64,000 nt of DNA from Apodospora peruviana (lineage: Eukaryota; Ascomycota; Sordariomycetes; Sordariales; Lasiosphaeriaceae): contig JAUEDM010000001.1 in NCBI GenBank assembly GCA_033439685.1, forward strand, positions 3,968,001-4,032,000, written 5' to 3'. Of this stretch, positions 1-11,968 are shown piece by piece (the stretch's first letter is position 1; the number at the start of each line of letters is the position of its first letter). Position numbers and translations under genes: made by a program. The notes beneath the pieces were generated by a model, which saw nothing but the letters and a program-made list of their open reading frames with translations, ran no database searches and had not been told where the DNA came from.

Positions 1-213
1 TGGCTTCTGGCTTGTCGATTGGCTTGTGTAAACCTGCTCGAACTTGATGATTAGCCGTGTGCACCAAAGAAATGCTTTGGGTGAATTTCGGGATGTGGAC
101 GCGGCCTTGACGCATGCACATGTAACTGAAAGATGCCAACACAACTTACAAATGGTGAGCAGTTTAACGTCATGCCCAGGACAAATTAATCTTGCTGTCA
201 TTTGGATCTTGGG

Positions 214-229
214 GTGTGTGTGTGTGTGT
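214..229. repeat. (GT)n microsatellite
   Basis: About eight uninterrupted GT units, read directly from the sequence. Confidence 0.9.
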
Positions 230-2043
230 CAAGTACGGAGAGGGGAAGATGGAGGAGAGGCAGAAAGCCGGGGAGGATAGATAAGGGCAGCGACCGGGGC
301 TGGCCTAAGGCTCGAATCTTCCATGAGGGCACAAGACCGAGAGCTGGGTGGAGTGCTCTTGCCAAAAATTGGGGACCAGCTTGGTTGCTGGCTGGGTTGA
401 GATCAGATGAATACAGAAGGAAGCCGGGGTAGTGTCCAGCAGGTACATGGCCCCTGGTGAGGATGCTCTATTCTTGTAGGTACAGGAACTTCCACCTTGT
501 TCGGATTGCTTGCTCCCCAGCCCGAGATGTTCAATCTCAACCATCTGGCTTGTGGAGTCTGCCTCGAACTGTTGAGGAAGTCTGGCCTCGCTGTCTGCTC
601 CGATGTCTCCCGTCCGGCGAAGATCCTATGACCACGAGGCTGCACTTGCCAAGTTCTTCCCTGTCCCTGTCACGTCTGGATCGTTCCATACTCAACAGGG
701 GATCCCGATCTCTTTCCCTTCTCCTTACGCGAATTGTAACTTCCTTGCATGGTAGAATGACTGCCCGGGTACCCAGGTACGTAGGTACATCTCCCTCCTT
801 CAGGGGGTGGCCTCAGGCAGATACCAAGATCCCTTCCATTTGGATGACTTTGAAAGTTCTCAAAATCCGGAACATGGACATCTCCTTGCACCTTCCGCCT
901 CTAATCAGCCAGGTGCTCATGTAGAACCTCTGCGGCCCGGTCCTCCTGCTGCACGAAATCTGGCAGGAGAGAATAATCCCCCAACAGTTCCACCCGCTCC
1001 CAACATGAGTGGCATGATACATGTTGTATGGAGTCAGAGCAGCGTGTAACTTCCTGTTCTACAATCAGCTCATGCGGTTCCGCCTGTTGATCAAGTGGAG
1101 ACACACAGACCTGTGCAATTTTCCTGATTTTCTCTACCAGATACGTCTTCCAGGTTTCTTCCTCGTGAGCTTATCTCAGATGCCGATGATCAAGTGCACT
1201 GCCATCGAGGTCCTCTCAGAGGAGCTGCCAAGATCAGAGCTCGGCTTGTCCTCGTCAGCGATTGTTCTCGCGATCATTCACACTACCATCTACACAAATC
1301 AACCAGGCTACCTAGGTACACATGCAGACAAGAGGAACAGCAAGAAAGGACATTGACCAAAGCATCTGGAAGGTCTTGTAATCACCTCCTGTTTGAGACT
1401 GCCTCTGGGCTTGGGGGTCATTCCCCGAGATAACCCTTCGCGGGCAGTCGCCTTCCTCGGGAACCCCAGGCGGAGATTACTTTGAGGTTGGCCCCTGATT
1501 CCAGGCAGGTTTTCCGCTCAGCCTCAGAAAGGTCCTCTTGGGCAGGGTCCAACGTCGGGTGACTGACGAGTTGACTGCCACTTTCAAGTGTTCGTGAGGC
1601 AGGTACCTAAGATTACATCTGCGTGCTAGCGGAGCACATGAGGGGGACCCAGCTTTGCCACTGCAGACTATAAAGCCCTGCCCTCCCCCCAACACCCTCC
1701 TGTCCTGTTTTCTTTTCTTTCTTCAAATCGGCGGCATCTGTTGAGGCCTCTGTGGTCATCGATCGCGGTCTGGCACCCGGCGATGAGACTCACTGTCCTG
1801 GAGGCCAACTTCTCCAGGGCCGAAGAGGAACTCATCATCGGGGGCCGGACTGTACCTTGGTAACAGCGGTCTCAGCAGATACTGCCTATCACCCCATTTA
1901 TCTCTCAAGATTCACACCAAGGTCTCCCTTGAATGATCGTTTGCCTTTCCATCCGCTTCTCTTCGCACTCGGACCAGCCAGACGCCAGACACAAGACCAT
2001 CCTACGAGCTCTCTGTCCCCTTCACATCGGCTCCGTCGACCAT

Positions 2044-2060
2044 CACACACACACACACAC
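2044..2060. repeat. (CA)n microsatellite
   Basis: About eight CA units in a row, just upstream of the larger tandem array. Confidence 0.9.
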
Positions 2061-2559
2061 CAAGCTAAGCCGTCACCTCCGTCTTCTTCACCTCAGCCAT
2101 TGTCTCCCTGAGCCTGGTTGCGGCTGTTCTCCTCTCAATCTCGGATACGCCTCCGTCTCGGTTCACAGGCATGTCACGTGGCCATGTGTTCATCATCACT
2201 TGGCTGTGTTTCTAATATGTGTCTGGGTTGCGGACCGAACAGCCACGAATTGTCTCCTGTTGTCGCCTCACAGATCCCAGGTCCAGGGTCTGATCTCTCA
2301 GCACCCGGCCTTCCGGTCGTCCGGGTCAGCTCTCGGTTTCAATTGCCAGCTTCCAGCCTCAGTATCCAAGTTCCACCTTTCCATCTCCAGTGTCCCATCT
2401 CCAGTTCTGACTTTGATTTTCAATTTCGAGGGAGGGTGGGTCGGCTCTCTTACGTTTTCGTATCTTGGTTCACAAGTATGTTTCGTAACCGGGTGTTTGT
2501 CGTCTCCTGGCCGTCCTGCTAATCATTGTCTGGATTGAAGCATATATCTTGCTGTCGCC

Positions 2560-2630
2560 TCCCTGGTCCCTGGTCCCTGATTCCCTGATTCCCTGATTCC
2601 CTGATTCCCTGATTCCCTAATTCCCTGTTC
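2560..2630. repeat. 8-bp tandem repeat TTCCCTGA
   Basis: The octamer TTCCCTGA is repeated about five or six times head to tail, with one A/G-variant unit (CCTAATTC) near the end and CTGGTCCC variants at the start. It lies inside the second unit of the larger tandem array. Confidence 0.9.
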
Positions 2631-2814
2631 CAGGTCTATGCTTCCGGCTTCCCAGTTATCCGCCCGCGGATTGGCTCTCGGTTTCCAACTTTCAATTTTG
2701 GGGGAGGGTGGGTTGGCTTTCTTTGGGTTTTGGTGTCTTGGTTTGCAGGTATGTTTTGTATTTGTGTGTTCATCATCTCTCCTGGCCGTTCTGCTACTCA
2801 GCGTTTGGGTTGCA

Positions 2815-2960
2815 AATCTTGCTGTTGCTGTCGCTGTCGCTGCTGGCTCCTGGTTGCTGGCTTTTGGCTCCTCGTTGCTGGCTCCTGGCTGTTGGCTCCT
2901 GGCTCCTAGCTCCTAGCTGCTGGCTTCTGGCTCATCACTGCTTGCTTTCGCTGCTTGCTC
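2815..2960. repeat. Degenerate TGGCTCC/GCTGCT low-complexity tract
   Basis: Short overlapping motifs (TGGCTCC, TTGCTGGC, CTGTCGCTG, TAGCTCC) recur with 6-8 bp spacing. This gives a run of apparent Leu/Ala/Ser codons in all three plus frames, which is why open frames here should not be trusted. Confidence 0.8.
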
Positions 2961-3300
2961 CTGGGTCTTCACTGGGTCTTGGTCGTGTTTGGTAAATGGT
3001 TTCTATCTTTGCTTACAGGTATGTTTGGTATTTGTATATTCTTCGCCTTTTGGCCGTCTTGCTAATCAGTGTCTGGGTTGCAGAAATGTCTCTTGCTGTC
3101 ACATCCACGGATCACAGCTCCCATCACTCAGCGCTCTTTGGGTTTCCAGTTCCAATTTACAGCTTCGGTTCCCAGTTTCAATTCTTTGCTTCGGTTTCCA
3201 GTCACAATTTTCTTTTGGGGAGGAGGATGGGACAATTTTCTTTTGGGGGAAAGGGTGAGTGGGCTCTCCATTATGTTTTGATGTCTTGGTCTTGATCAGT

Positions 3301-5265
3301 AAGTGGATTCTATCCTTGCACTAGGTTGAAGACTCCACTAATATCTTTGTTTTAGCAGTTTCTCTGATCTCGAGCTGATATTAGCTACCGTTTCTCAAAG
3401 ATGGTTTCTCGGGAGAATGATACATCCGGGGGTTGGGCTGTGTTTCTTGGAGTTTTTGAGGTGCAATCACAGGCCAGGTTGAGTTTTTGATTCATGTTAC
3501 TACAGTTTCATGCTTTTGCACGACAATGGGTTCTAAATGTTCGCTTTGTTGGGGGACTGGGGGTAAGGTTCAGATTGAGTACCAAATGCCTATTCAAAGG
3601 GCCTGTTCAAAGCACCAGGTGACGAGTTCAAAACAACAGTTCAAAACAATTGTGCAGTTCAAAGTGACAGTTCAAAGCACCAATTCAATAAAAAAGTTCA
3701 AATGCAGCAACAGTCAAATTCCGAATCATCTTAACGTTCAACCTGTGCTGAGGTAAAACCTCACGTCCCCTGCATAAATGGCATTAAGACAGTTGTGAGA
3801 GATGATACAACATATTCGATGACCCGGTAACGGTCGTATTTCGCTGGCGATATCTGATGAACTATCTTCAGACAAGGACAACGAGAGACCTGATCTCCAA
3901 TCAGCATGGCTCAGTTCAAGGTGAAACAATGATACTCTTAGTTGTCTGATGCCATGGTTTGTCTTGTCTATGTAGGCTGATGAGTCGTAATTTGCCGACA
4001 TCGTTCTCAAGAATGGGCATAATTAGTAAGGACCTGAAGGAACATGTTGACCTGCCGTCATCATCAATACTGTAACCCTAGCTACGTCTTTCCGAGGTGA
4101 GTTGCTCCTCTACCGTGTTACTTCAACATCTACTCCGCCGCGCTTGTTGTATCTAGACTAGTTACCCTGCCTATTCGGGAGCAACGAGCGAGTAACAACA
4201 GATGGTAAAGCATAATGATTGTTTATCTGATGCAAGTCAAGATGATGTAAGAACAGTAAGATCGACCCTGACAAAGTTGAATCTCTGCAAATTTTCAAGC
4301 CATGCGGTCAGCCCCCAACTTACTTGCCTATCAATATTGATCATCAGCATTGACCAGAAACGGCACTCCCAGCCCAGCAGCTTTGAATATCGATACCGCT
4401 AGGTAATAGGCCTGCTCGGATTTCTCATGTCGCCAATATCTTGCTTTCTGCCAGTCTTTCCCGCCTGTGCCGTTTCGGGCTCGGTCCGAATGGGTCAAAA
4501 CCGCTTGCCAAGCTTCAGGTTTGGGGGATAAGCGAACTACGGAAAGGGGATTAACGGGACGGCAGACCTAGCGTCCCATTCCATGCATGCAACTTGCAGC
4601 GAACTTCAACATTGGGGGCTAGCCGTGCTAGGCATCTTTTCCGGCACTCGGCTCGTTGTTACCCTAGTCTCATCATCTGCATGTGTTTGCAAAAAGAAAA
4701 GCTGATGAGTGAGTGAGTTTCTTGACGCGCGCTAGCGGTGTGAGGATATGCGGGCCGCTAGTGAGGTTCAGCGATTCACGAGTACGATGCGCTAATCTGC
4801 AAAACTGAATGATTAATCGTGTTTTAGGGGATATGAGATAGGTCAAGTTGTCAATTAGATTTGCGTGGTAACAAAGATATTGTGGCGATGGTGGACTGCT
4901 AATCAGTATTGAATATTTTCTTGTTACGAGATGACAAAGTCTGTGGTTTGGTCGAAAAGGGGGAGTCGAGGGAGTAAGGTAAAGGGCACTGCATCATAAA
5001 GGATTGGCACTCCCATCTTTCAACAGTCGTGTTGAAGAAGAAATTGCTGCTGAACCACACGAACGAGGTATTGGACGAGATGGAGGCAGCTGAACATCAT
5101 GTACTAGAACTAGTATTACCATGTGGGTGGTAGCCTGTAATGTACGTATGCAACTCCTTGTCTTCCCTCGATCATCATATAGACATTTTGGATGCGGCAC
5201 TGCCTCATCATCTCCCTGAGCAAATTCCTTACAAATTAAACACTAATCCATCTTCAAGCCTTAGC
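3301..5265. other. Non-coding tract upstream of permease 3' end
   Basis: No gene recognised. The segment at about 3590-3720 carries a phased TTCAAA motif (separate entry). The remainder has only short open frames without homology. The right end contains the 3' flank of the minus-strand sugar permease. Confidence 0.55.
3594..3720. repeat. Interspersed TTCAAA repeat tract
   Basis: The hexamer TTCAAA (often AGTTCAAA) occurs about eight times within roughly 120 bp, spaced mostly 9-25 bp apart, with AAAGCACCA repeated twice. The tract is A-rich and encodes nothing recognisable. Confidence 0.75.
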
Positions 5266-7100
5266 CTAAAGGTCTTCAGCAACCTTTTCCAGCACCTTGC
5301 CGTCGTCGGCAATGATGACCTTGTCGACCTTAAGAGAGGCCTTGACGGGGTACTTCTGTTGGTAGACCCACTCGAGCTGCTCAAGGGTACGGCCCTGGGA
5401 TTCGACGCTATTTTCAGGGGTTAGTAAATAACATCCTTTTGTAGATTTAGGGGGTATAAACAAGAGAAGGAAATCTTACCAGAAGAAATACCACAGCGCA
5501 GTCTCGACAAGATCCCAGCCGACAAATACGTAGATGTACTTGTATCCAATGTTGCCCAGGGCGATGGGGCCGGCGAACTGGTTGATGAAGCCCATGGCGT
5601 TGACGATGAAGCCGGACATAGCGAGACCCTTGGCGCGGGTGGTCGTCTCGAGGGCCTCGGTAGGGATGACACCCTGCAGCGGGGTATAGGTGAAGGAGAA
5701 GACGATGTTGAAGAGGAAGTACCAGGCCAGACCGCCCTGGGCGTATGACATGTTATTCGGCTTTTTCTCGGCGTTGATGCCCGACTGCTCGAGGCCGGCC
5801 GAGAGGCCAGAGTTAATGGCCAGGGTGACGGCGCAGAGGAAGGTACCGAAGACGAGGACCTTGCGGCGGGGCATGCGGTCGGTCAGGGACACCGCGGTCA
5901 GGGCGCCGATGGCTGAGAGAACCGAGTTGAGCACGTTGAAGCCGAGCTGCTGCGGGACGGTGTCGACGCCGAGACCAGCAAAGATGACGGTGTTGAAGTA
6001 GCCGAGACCGTTGCCGGAGAACTGACCAAAGATGGAGATCATGAGCACCTGGGCCATGCGCCAGCGACCGCTGTGGGTGAGCAGCAGCGGGCGGTAGTCC
6101 CACCAGGTCTTGTCAATGCCATCGAGCTTGATGCCCTCGCGCATCTCCTCAAGCTCGAGCAGGACGAGGCGCGAGTTGCGATCGCCGTTGCCGTGGTACT
6201 TGACCAGGAACTCGATGGCCTCGGCCTCGCGGTCGTTGGCCATCAGGAAACGGGGGGACTCGGGGATGAAGAAGACGGCGCCCATGACGAAGACGCAGGC
6301 CACGGCCTGGCCGATGAGCGGGATACGCCACGAGTAGTTGTTGTCGATGTAGTTGCAGCCGAAGGTGACGATGGCGGCCGGGATGGAGCCGCCGAACCAA
6401 CCGCAGTTGTAGAAGCCCGTGCAGCGACCGCGCCAGTGCGGCGGCGCAATCTCGATCGAGTAGGCGGGAGCGGCGACGGTCATGATGGCGATGCCGACAC
6501 CAAGAACAAAGCGGCCGACGACAAACTGCGGGACCGTCATGGAGGTCGCGATGATGATCATGCCCAGAATAATAACGCCGCCGCCACAGAACATGCCTTT
6601 CTTACGTCCATACCGATCAGACAGAACAGCAGCGAAGGGAGCGCCAATCATGGCACCACTTTCAAGCTCGTTAGTAAACAACAGAGCATATATAAAATAG
6701 AATAAAAAGGGGAGGAGGGGTAGCCATACACAGTGTAGAGAGAGAAGATGATGGAAACTTGGGTTCCGGTGTCACCAGTATTGAAGACTTTCTGGAAGTG
6801 TGGCATGGCGATGATAGCGGTCATGAGGGAGCCATCGTATCCGTTGGCGCAGGCGCAGCAGAAAGCCACGAAGATGGAGAAGTAGAGATGGAACGACTCC
6901 TTGCTCTTGGGGTTGATGTTGGCCTCTTTGATGGCGGCGTACAGCTCGGCGTTGTGCACAGCCTTCTGCTTAGCACCCTCCTTGATGGCATCGCCCTTGC
7001 CGACAGCGACGGCGGGATAGTGGTGCTCGGGGGTGCCAGGGGTGGGCTCGATGCCGTGAGAGACGGCCGTCTTCTCGTCAGTGGAGCCGTGGGACGACAT
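5266..7100 (-). CDS. MFS sugar (lactose/hexose-type) permease
   Basis: Predicted 563-residue sugar porter of the plasma membrane. Exons read on the minus strand: 7100-6730, 6658-5480 and 5407-5266. The introns are 71 and 72 nt, with GTATGG/AAG and GTAAGA/TAG ends and a CTAAC in the first. The joined length is a multiple of three. Family signs: the sugar-transporter loop DRYGRKKG, GRFVLGVG, the PESPRFL motif after TM6, the second-half loop DRMPRRK, and the C-terminal GRTLEQLE signature. The N-terminus is a hydrophilic, about 75-residue cytosolic tail. The N-terminal and TM1 pattern (FHLYFSIFVAFCCACANGYDGS) resembles fungal lactose permease-like proteins more than high-affinity hexose carriers, but substrate cannot be read from sequence. 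The start is the only upstream in-frame ATG giving this tail. Confidence 0.93.
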
Positions 7101-10100
7101 ATTGGCGACTTCTTCCTGTTCTTCTCGATGTGTTGTCGAGAGGAGAGAGCTGCTTGCTGCTGGTGCTGGTGCTTCTCAAAGAAAGATTGACTGTAAGTGG
7201 CCAATCCTTACTCTGAGACGAAAGACGGTCAACCCGGCTTTGCTATCGAACTCTGACACAACAGGTCCAGAACGCTGAGACAGGCGGGAGTCATTGCGTC
7301 TTTTATCCAACAATGCAACAAGTCCGTCGGGCTTACACCAATGTAAGTGGAAACGTGATATTCCTCGTCGCTGCGCGCGTAGTATAGCCGGTGGGTCTCG
7401 AAACCTCCCAAGACCTTTCCGGATTGGGCCCGGACTGGCCCCCTCCGAGGTCCCCAAAGCGGATGCAAGGAAGGTGCCATGCCTTGAGAGGGCCAGGCAA
7501 GGCCTGCGATGGCTCCATCATGATTGACCCAAAATCCCCCAACCAAATTTTGCCTCCAGGGTCTGCAACGCAAAAAAAGATCAAAAGATTTCCGGCCCGT
7601 CGCGGGGAGACGACATGGAATGCGTCTGGCCAGGAATAAGCGACATGATGGATAACAGGGAGATTTGTTGGTGCGTTTGCTCACTTCTCACCCAGTCTTC
7701 ACGGCGACCGGCCCTCGATTCCTCAAGTCTATCCACTGAACACTTGGCAGGGGTAGGGGGCCATCCTTTTAGTCTCTGTCACTCTGACCACCCACGGCGC
7801 CACACCCCACACTCCACATAACAGCAGTGGTGGAAAGACTCTCAACGGCTTTGGGCGCGGTGGTAGTGAGTGGTTGCGTTGGAGCAGGGTTTAAAGCGAG
7901 GTACTTTAACATACCCGAGACCTCGGGACGAAGGGTTTGTACATTTCCTGGGCCTCTGTGCTTCTGAAAGTACTTAACAGCCGCCCCGGTCCCCCGGTGA
8001 TTGGTGCGTGTGGCTGTATAATCCGTCCAATATTGCTGGATGTCCCGTGTCAGCCACTGACCAACGAGCCTCAAACGATTCGCCGTTCTAGCCAAGACCG
8101 GACCGTTGCCCGCACATGGCTTATGATTATTTGTTAGCCCAGACCGCTCCGCAATCGATGCTTGGGCAGTTACGGTGGGTAACACTGCGTCTCGTGCCGC
8201 TGGCAGACCCTCCAGCTGCAGCTCTGCTAGTGGTGCTACCATTTTCTGACCATGGGGGTTGACTAGACTGCAAATCGCCTTGTCGTAAGGAGGCCGTCAG
8301 GCCATCATCTGGGAAATGAACGAAGGGGGTATGGGGCTTGAACTCCATTTTCGGATATGGTCCTCGTCCAGACCGTTAGCTCTGCAAAATATCCAGGGGT
8401 TTTGTGTGGAGCCTGGGCTGCATAGCTCTCGGAAAGATCTGCTGATAGCTTATAAGTTATCTTGGCTAGTATTAGCATTTTTATGCGAGCGGTCGAGCAG
8501 GCAGATCAAAACGGTTCGCGACTTACCCCAGCATGTTCCTAGCCCAGTTAGCCCTAGCCTCCTCGAACTATCCGAATTAGGTACTGACCCGATGACATGT
8601 GGTCATGAACCGCCCATACCCCGGATCCATTTACACCCCAAGCGAGGATGTCCTGGTCTCCTTCACGGGTCCCCATCCCGGCCAGCCACCGCGAAAGCCG
8701 TTATTGGTTAGGGCCGCGCGTATCGGTTCCGCATCGAACCCAGCACGGAGTCTGGAACACACGTGCTGGCCCAAGTCTGTTAAAAGTCAAGCACTGTTCT
8801 TGTTTAATGCTGTTCCAAGACGCGCCGGCCCGGTTTCCATGGCTTGGTGTCTTTGGAGCCTGTACTCTCGTTGCTCAAGGGCAGAGTCTATCCCTAAACT
8901 TGCACAAGCGCCTTGAGTGCAGCTGGTAGATGGTTTCCCGTCGAGGGTTGTCGCATGTGAGTTCCGGCGGTGCCATGCAATGGCGGCTCTGCCTGCATCC
9001 TGACGGGCCGGCTCTGGTGGGAATCAAATCGTGGAGTTGGATTATGATCGTGCACTACCGGCGCGTATTCCGTCTGCCGTCAGACAGCGGCTGCCGCCTG
9101 ACCTGTTGACGACTTTGTCCACCGTATATCCGAATCGAAGTTGTCTCGTCCGCCAGGTGCTTCCCTTCGGTCCTCTTAATGTGCGTGTGGTGGTTTAAGT
9201 GGACTCGATGGGGGGCGGAGATGGTATCATTGTTGTTTGCATGCTGCGTGATTAGTGACTGTATCAGTGAGAGTTAGCAAGAAGTCTAGATTTCAGATTC
9301 CAGAATATCTGAACAATTGTCGGTGGCAAAACCTGATAGCCTGATACTACTGCCTGTGGGGTGCCAGGAAAAAAGTAAGGAAACGACTGGCTGTGTCGCA
9401 TTCTTCTGGACTTTTGAGGTGGAGCACGAATGGTACTCTGTGGTGGTTGATTTAATGCAGATCGTCCGAGTAAAGAAAGGCCCAGGTCCGCGGTTCCGGG
9501 TTTCGTACCTACTTGCCCAGGTGGTAGGCGTTGCGAGGCGGAGGTCGTTCCATTGCAGGCTACCGAGCTTGGGCCTGCCGGGCTGTTGGGACGACACGGG
9601 TCACGGGCGGGACTAGTTGTAAGGCAGGACGGCATAACGGGGCCACGGGCATTAGGGAAGACTTTCAGCGCTCTCACTGCAAAGATTCGACGAAAGATCC
9701 CACTTGCTTGCAATTTCTATTGGAAAATATTGGCTCTGAACGACGAAACCCAGCCCTGGCCCGGTCTACGTCAGGTCTACGACACCATTGCTGGACAAAC
9801 GAGGGTAGTATGACCCCTTTCCAATCTCTCAACGTTGCTTCCCGTTCCCTTCATTCGCTTTATCCTTGCTAACGATAGACAAGACTAAGTGACTAGAATC
9901 ACCCAGCGCTCGATTGTCCCGTTTACAGCAAGGCCGAACTTCCAATCCTCACCAACACATCCTTCGCCGCGTCACTCTTTAACGTCTTCTCTAAGATGCA
10001 CTGAAGTTTCTTGAGTTCCTTCCAGCCACGTGGTGCCACAAAGCTGCCCTGAGCAAGCCGAGAGACTGAGTGCACGACGAGTCTGGATCGAATTTCTTCC

Positions 10101-11968
10101 TCCCACGAGTCCCCTCCTGTCTCGACCACGCGCCCTTTACCTCCATCCGACGGGAACTCATTGATACCTACAAAGTCAGAAATACAAACCCCTCGGCTCT
10201 GCACCGATGGAATGGAGTAGGTCACTGAGGTGTCTGGTTGCGATGGACACCTCTTCCTAGTGGTGGTGCCATTGTTTTACCATATTTGATGCCTCAATAC
10301 CGTCGCTCAGCTCAATCAAAGGACCGTGTCCTACTGATGCTAAGGAGTGTTGGATACAGGGGCACAATAACATGGAGAAACTCAGGTGATATTGCCACAT
10401 AGTCTAGGTAGACTCTGGTGCCATCGAAGGGTTGGATCATGGGACCAAAGAACAGTTGTGACTCGGGGAACGGCGCCAAAGACTAGGCTCCAGTGCTGGG
10501 AAGAATGTAGCGCGGCACTGATGTACTCGGACCTGAAAAAACGGGGTGACAAGCTTGGTAGTAGTCTGAATTAAACTTAGAAGGCCAGACATCGGTTGGA
10601 CGTAGTGCGGCTGAGAGTTTGCGTTTTGATCCCTTGCCCATGACAGGCTTACGGCTTTCTCCTCTTTCTAGCCTGAAATGGAGTCAAGGCAAAATCATGT
10701 TTTATCTTTATCTACCTCTCACATACCTTGTATACCTTACTAATAAGGAACGTAGCCTTGGGCGTAGTTTGAGGATTTGGTTTCATAGCTTCATTCGTCG
10801 AAGAGTTTGTTTATCTCCATCGGTATCGATAGCATCACGGGGGGAATGTGAATTGCCAGGACGACCACTCGATTACAGGTCCGGTTTGAAGTAGGAGTAG
10901 GTGTGTGTGCCACTTAACCTTGGTGGAGGAACGCATTATTTACAGGGATAATTATTCTGTGCTTTTTGGATCACTGGCCAAGCCTAAAAGTACCCGCTGC
11001 GGATAAGTGGCAGAACCTGGCGGACAATTCGATAGTCATTTACCTTGTACACCTGTGATGGGATTCAAAACGTTGGTGCAAGAACTTTCTAAGGCCTCGT
11101 CTGGACAAGATAATACTGCTCTGCCAAACAAAGAACCTGGTATTCATTTTACTTATACACATATGTAAATCTCCATAACAGCATATTAGCTCAACTCTCT
11201 AAGGTCTAGCATCTCCATTAGAAGGCGTCGGAGCAAGATGAATATCAGCGATATTATGCAGACATAGCGGGGGTTTCTTGTTAAAACTGGAATTTGAAAT
11301 GTGTTTGTATCAAGTCTCTAATTCTTAGCAGAGGTGTAAATACGCGGAGATAGACCACTGTGATACTGCGGTTCAGTAACTCACTCTGCTATATTAAATC
11401 CTGCCTGCTGTGTCGGATCCGCCTTGCAGCCTTGCCTGCAGCTATTGGCCAATGTTTGTGAACTTGTAATATACCATCCCACAGTAAATGGTTTCCATCG
11501 AGTACTATACAAGGACCTTAGGTAGCTCGTAACTTCCCAGGGCTCCTGGCAGGCATCCTGGAAATACCTATTAAAGCAGTAAAATACGACCGGTAGACAC
11601 CGCTCAGGCTCCAGTAGCAAATCACAGAAGATGTCACAGACAAGGATCTTACCGGGCTTTTCTGAATTACTTGATGGCTACCATTTACCGTGGAATGGTG
11701 TACAAGATGATTCGAAGCTACTGGTCCGTGCCTTCCGCTGCTCGCGTCCTGTGTCCTGGGCAGCCGTGTAAGGGGTCAAATCGTCTCTACGTGCTGTCAA
11801 GCGGGCCAGGGAAGCTCCAGTCTGCAGCGGTGCAGCCTGCCTGGCCCTTTACCGACCCACAGCCTTTTTTCCTGGGTCACTTTGCTTTCCTTAAAAAACA
11901 TCATTGCCCGCTTGTCTCCTTAACCTCGCGAAAAGCCTTTTGAGATTCAACGAGCAGACAAGACCACA
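7101..11968. other. Gene-poor tract with a MITE copy
   Basis: About 4.9 kb without a recognisable gene. The left end should contain the promoter of the minus-strand permease. Open frames are short and overlap in several frames. An open 100-codon minus frame at 9923-10225 has a plausible-looking composition but no ATG (GTG only) and no family match that I know. A diverged copy of an inverted-repeat element lies at 11472-11702. Confidence 0.55.
11472..11702. mobile_element. MITE copy A (diverged, with internal insertion)
   Basis: Terminal inverted repeats: left arm about 11472-11504, right arm about 11681-11702, both ending in TA. The right arm (core ATTTACCGTGGAATGGTGTA) matches the arms of the copy at 58702-58812. 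The internal segment GTCACAGACAAGGATCTTAC near 11633-11652 matches the inner part of that copy in reverse orientation. The left arm differs from the right arm largely by transitions. About 120 bp between the left arm and the internal match has no counterpart in the shorter copy. There is no coding capacity, so this would be a non-autonomous element. Confidence 0.75.

Larger units (their letters stand above)
1..2154. other. Non-coding tract, no gene seen
   Basis: I see no convincing gene in this stretch. Open frames are short, lack homology I recognise and lie in all frames. It holds a GT dinucleotide run (about 214-229), a CA run (about 2044-2060) and several GGTAC/CTAGG-rich clusters such as those near 770-790, 1310-1320 and 1597-1607. 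Base composition is mixed, without the codon-position bias of the real genes further right. Confidence 0.6.
2155..3300. repeat. Array of ~4 imperfect ~270-310 bp tandem units
   Basis: Four related segments begin near 2160, 2466, 2740 and 3006. Each starts with a TTGGTTYRCAGGTATGTT-like stretch, continues with a 'TGGCCGTNYTGCTAATCAGTGTCTGGGTTGC' type core (degenerate), then 'CTTGCTGTCGC', and later carries a 'TCGGTTTCCA...TTTCAATTTT' block followed by a G-rich 'GGGGGAGGGTGGG' block. Spacing between corresponding cores is roughly 265-310 bp. Divergence between units is high, so this is an old duplication series rather than a fresh satellite. No reading frame is conserved across units. Positions are approximate. 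Confidence 0.65.
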
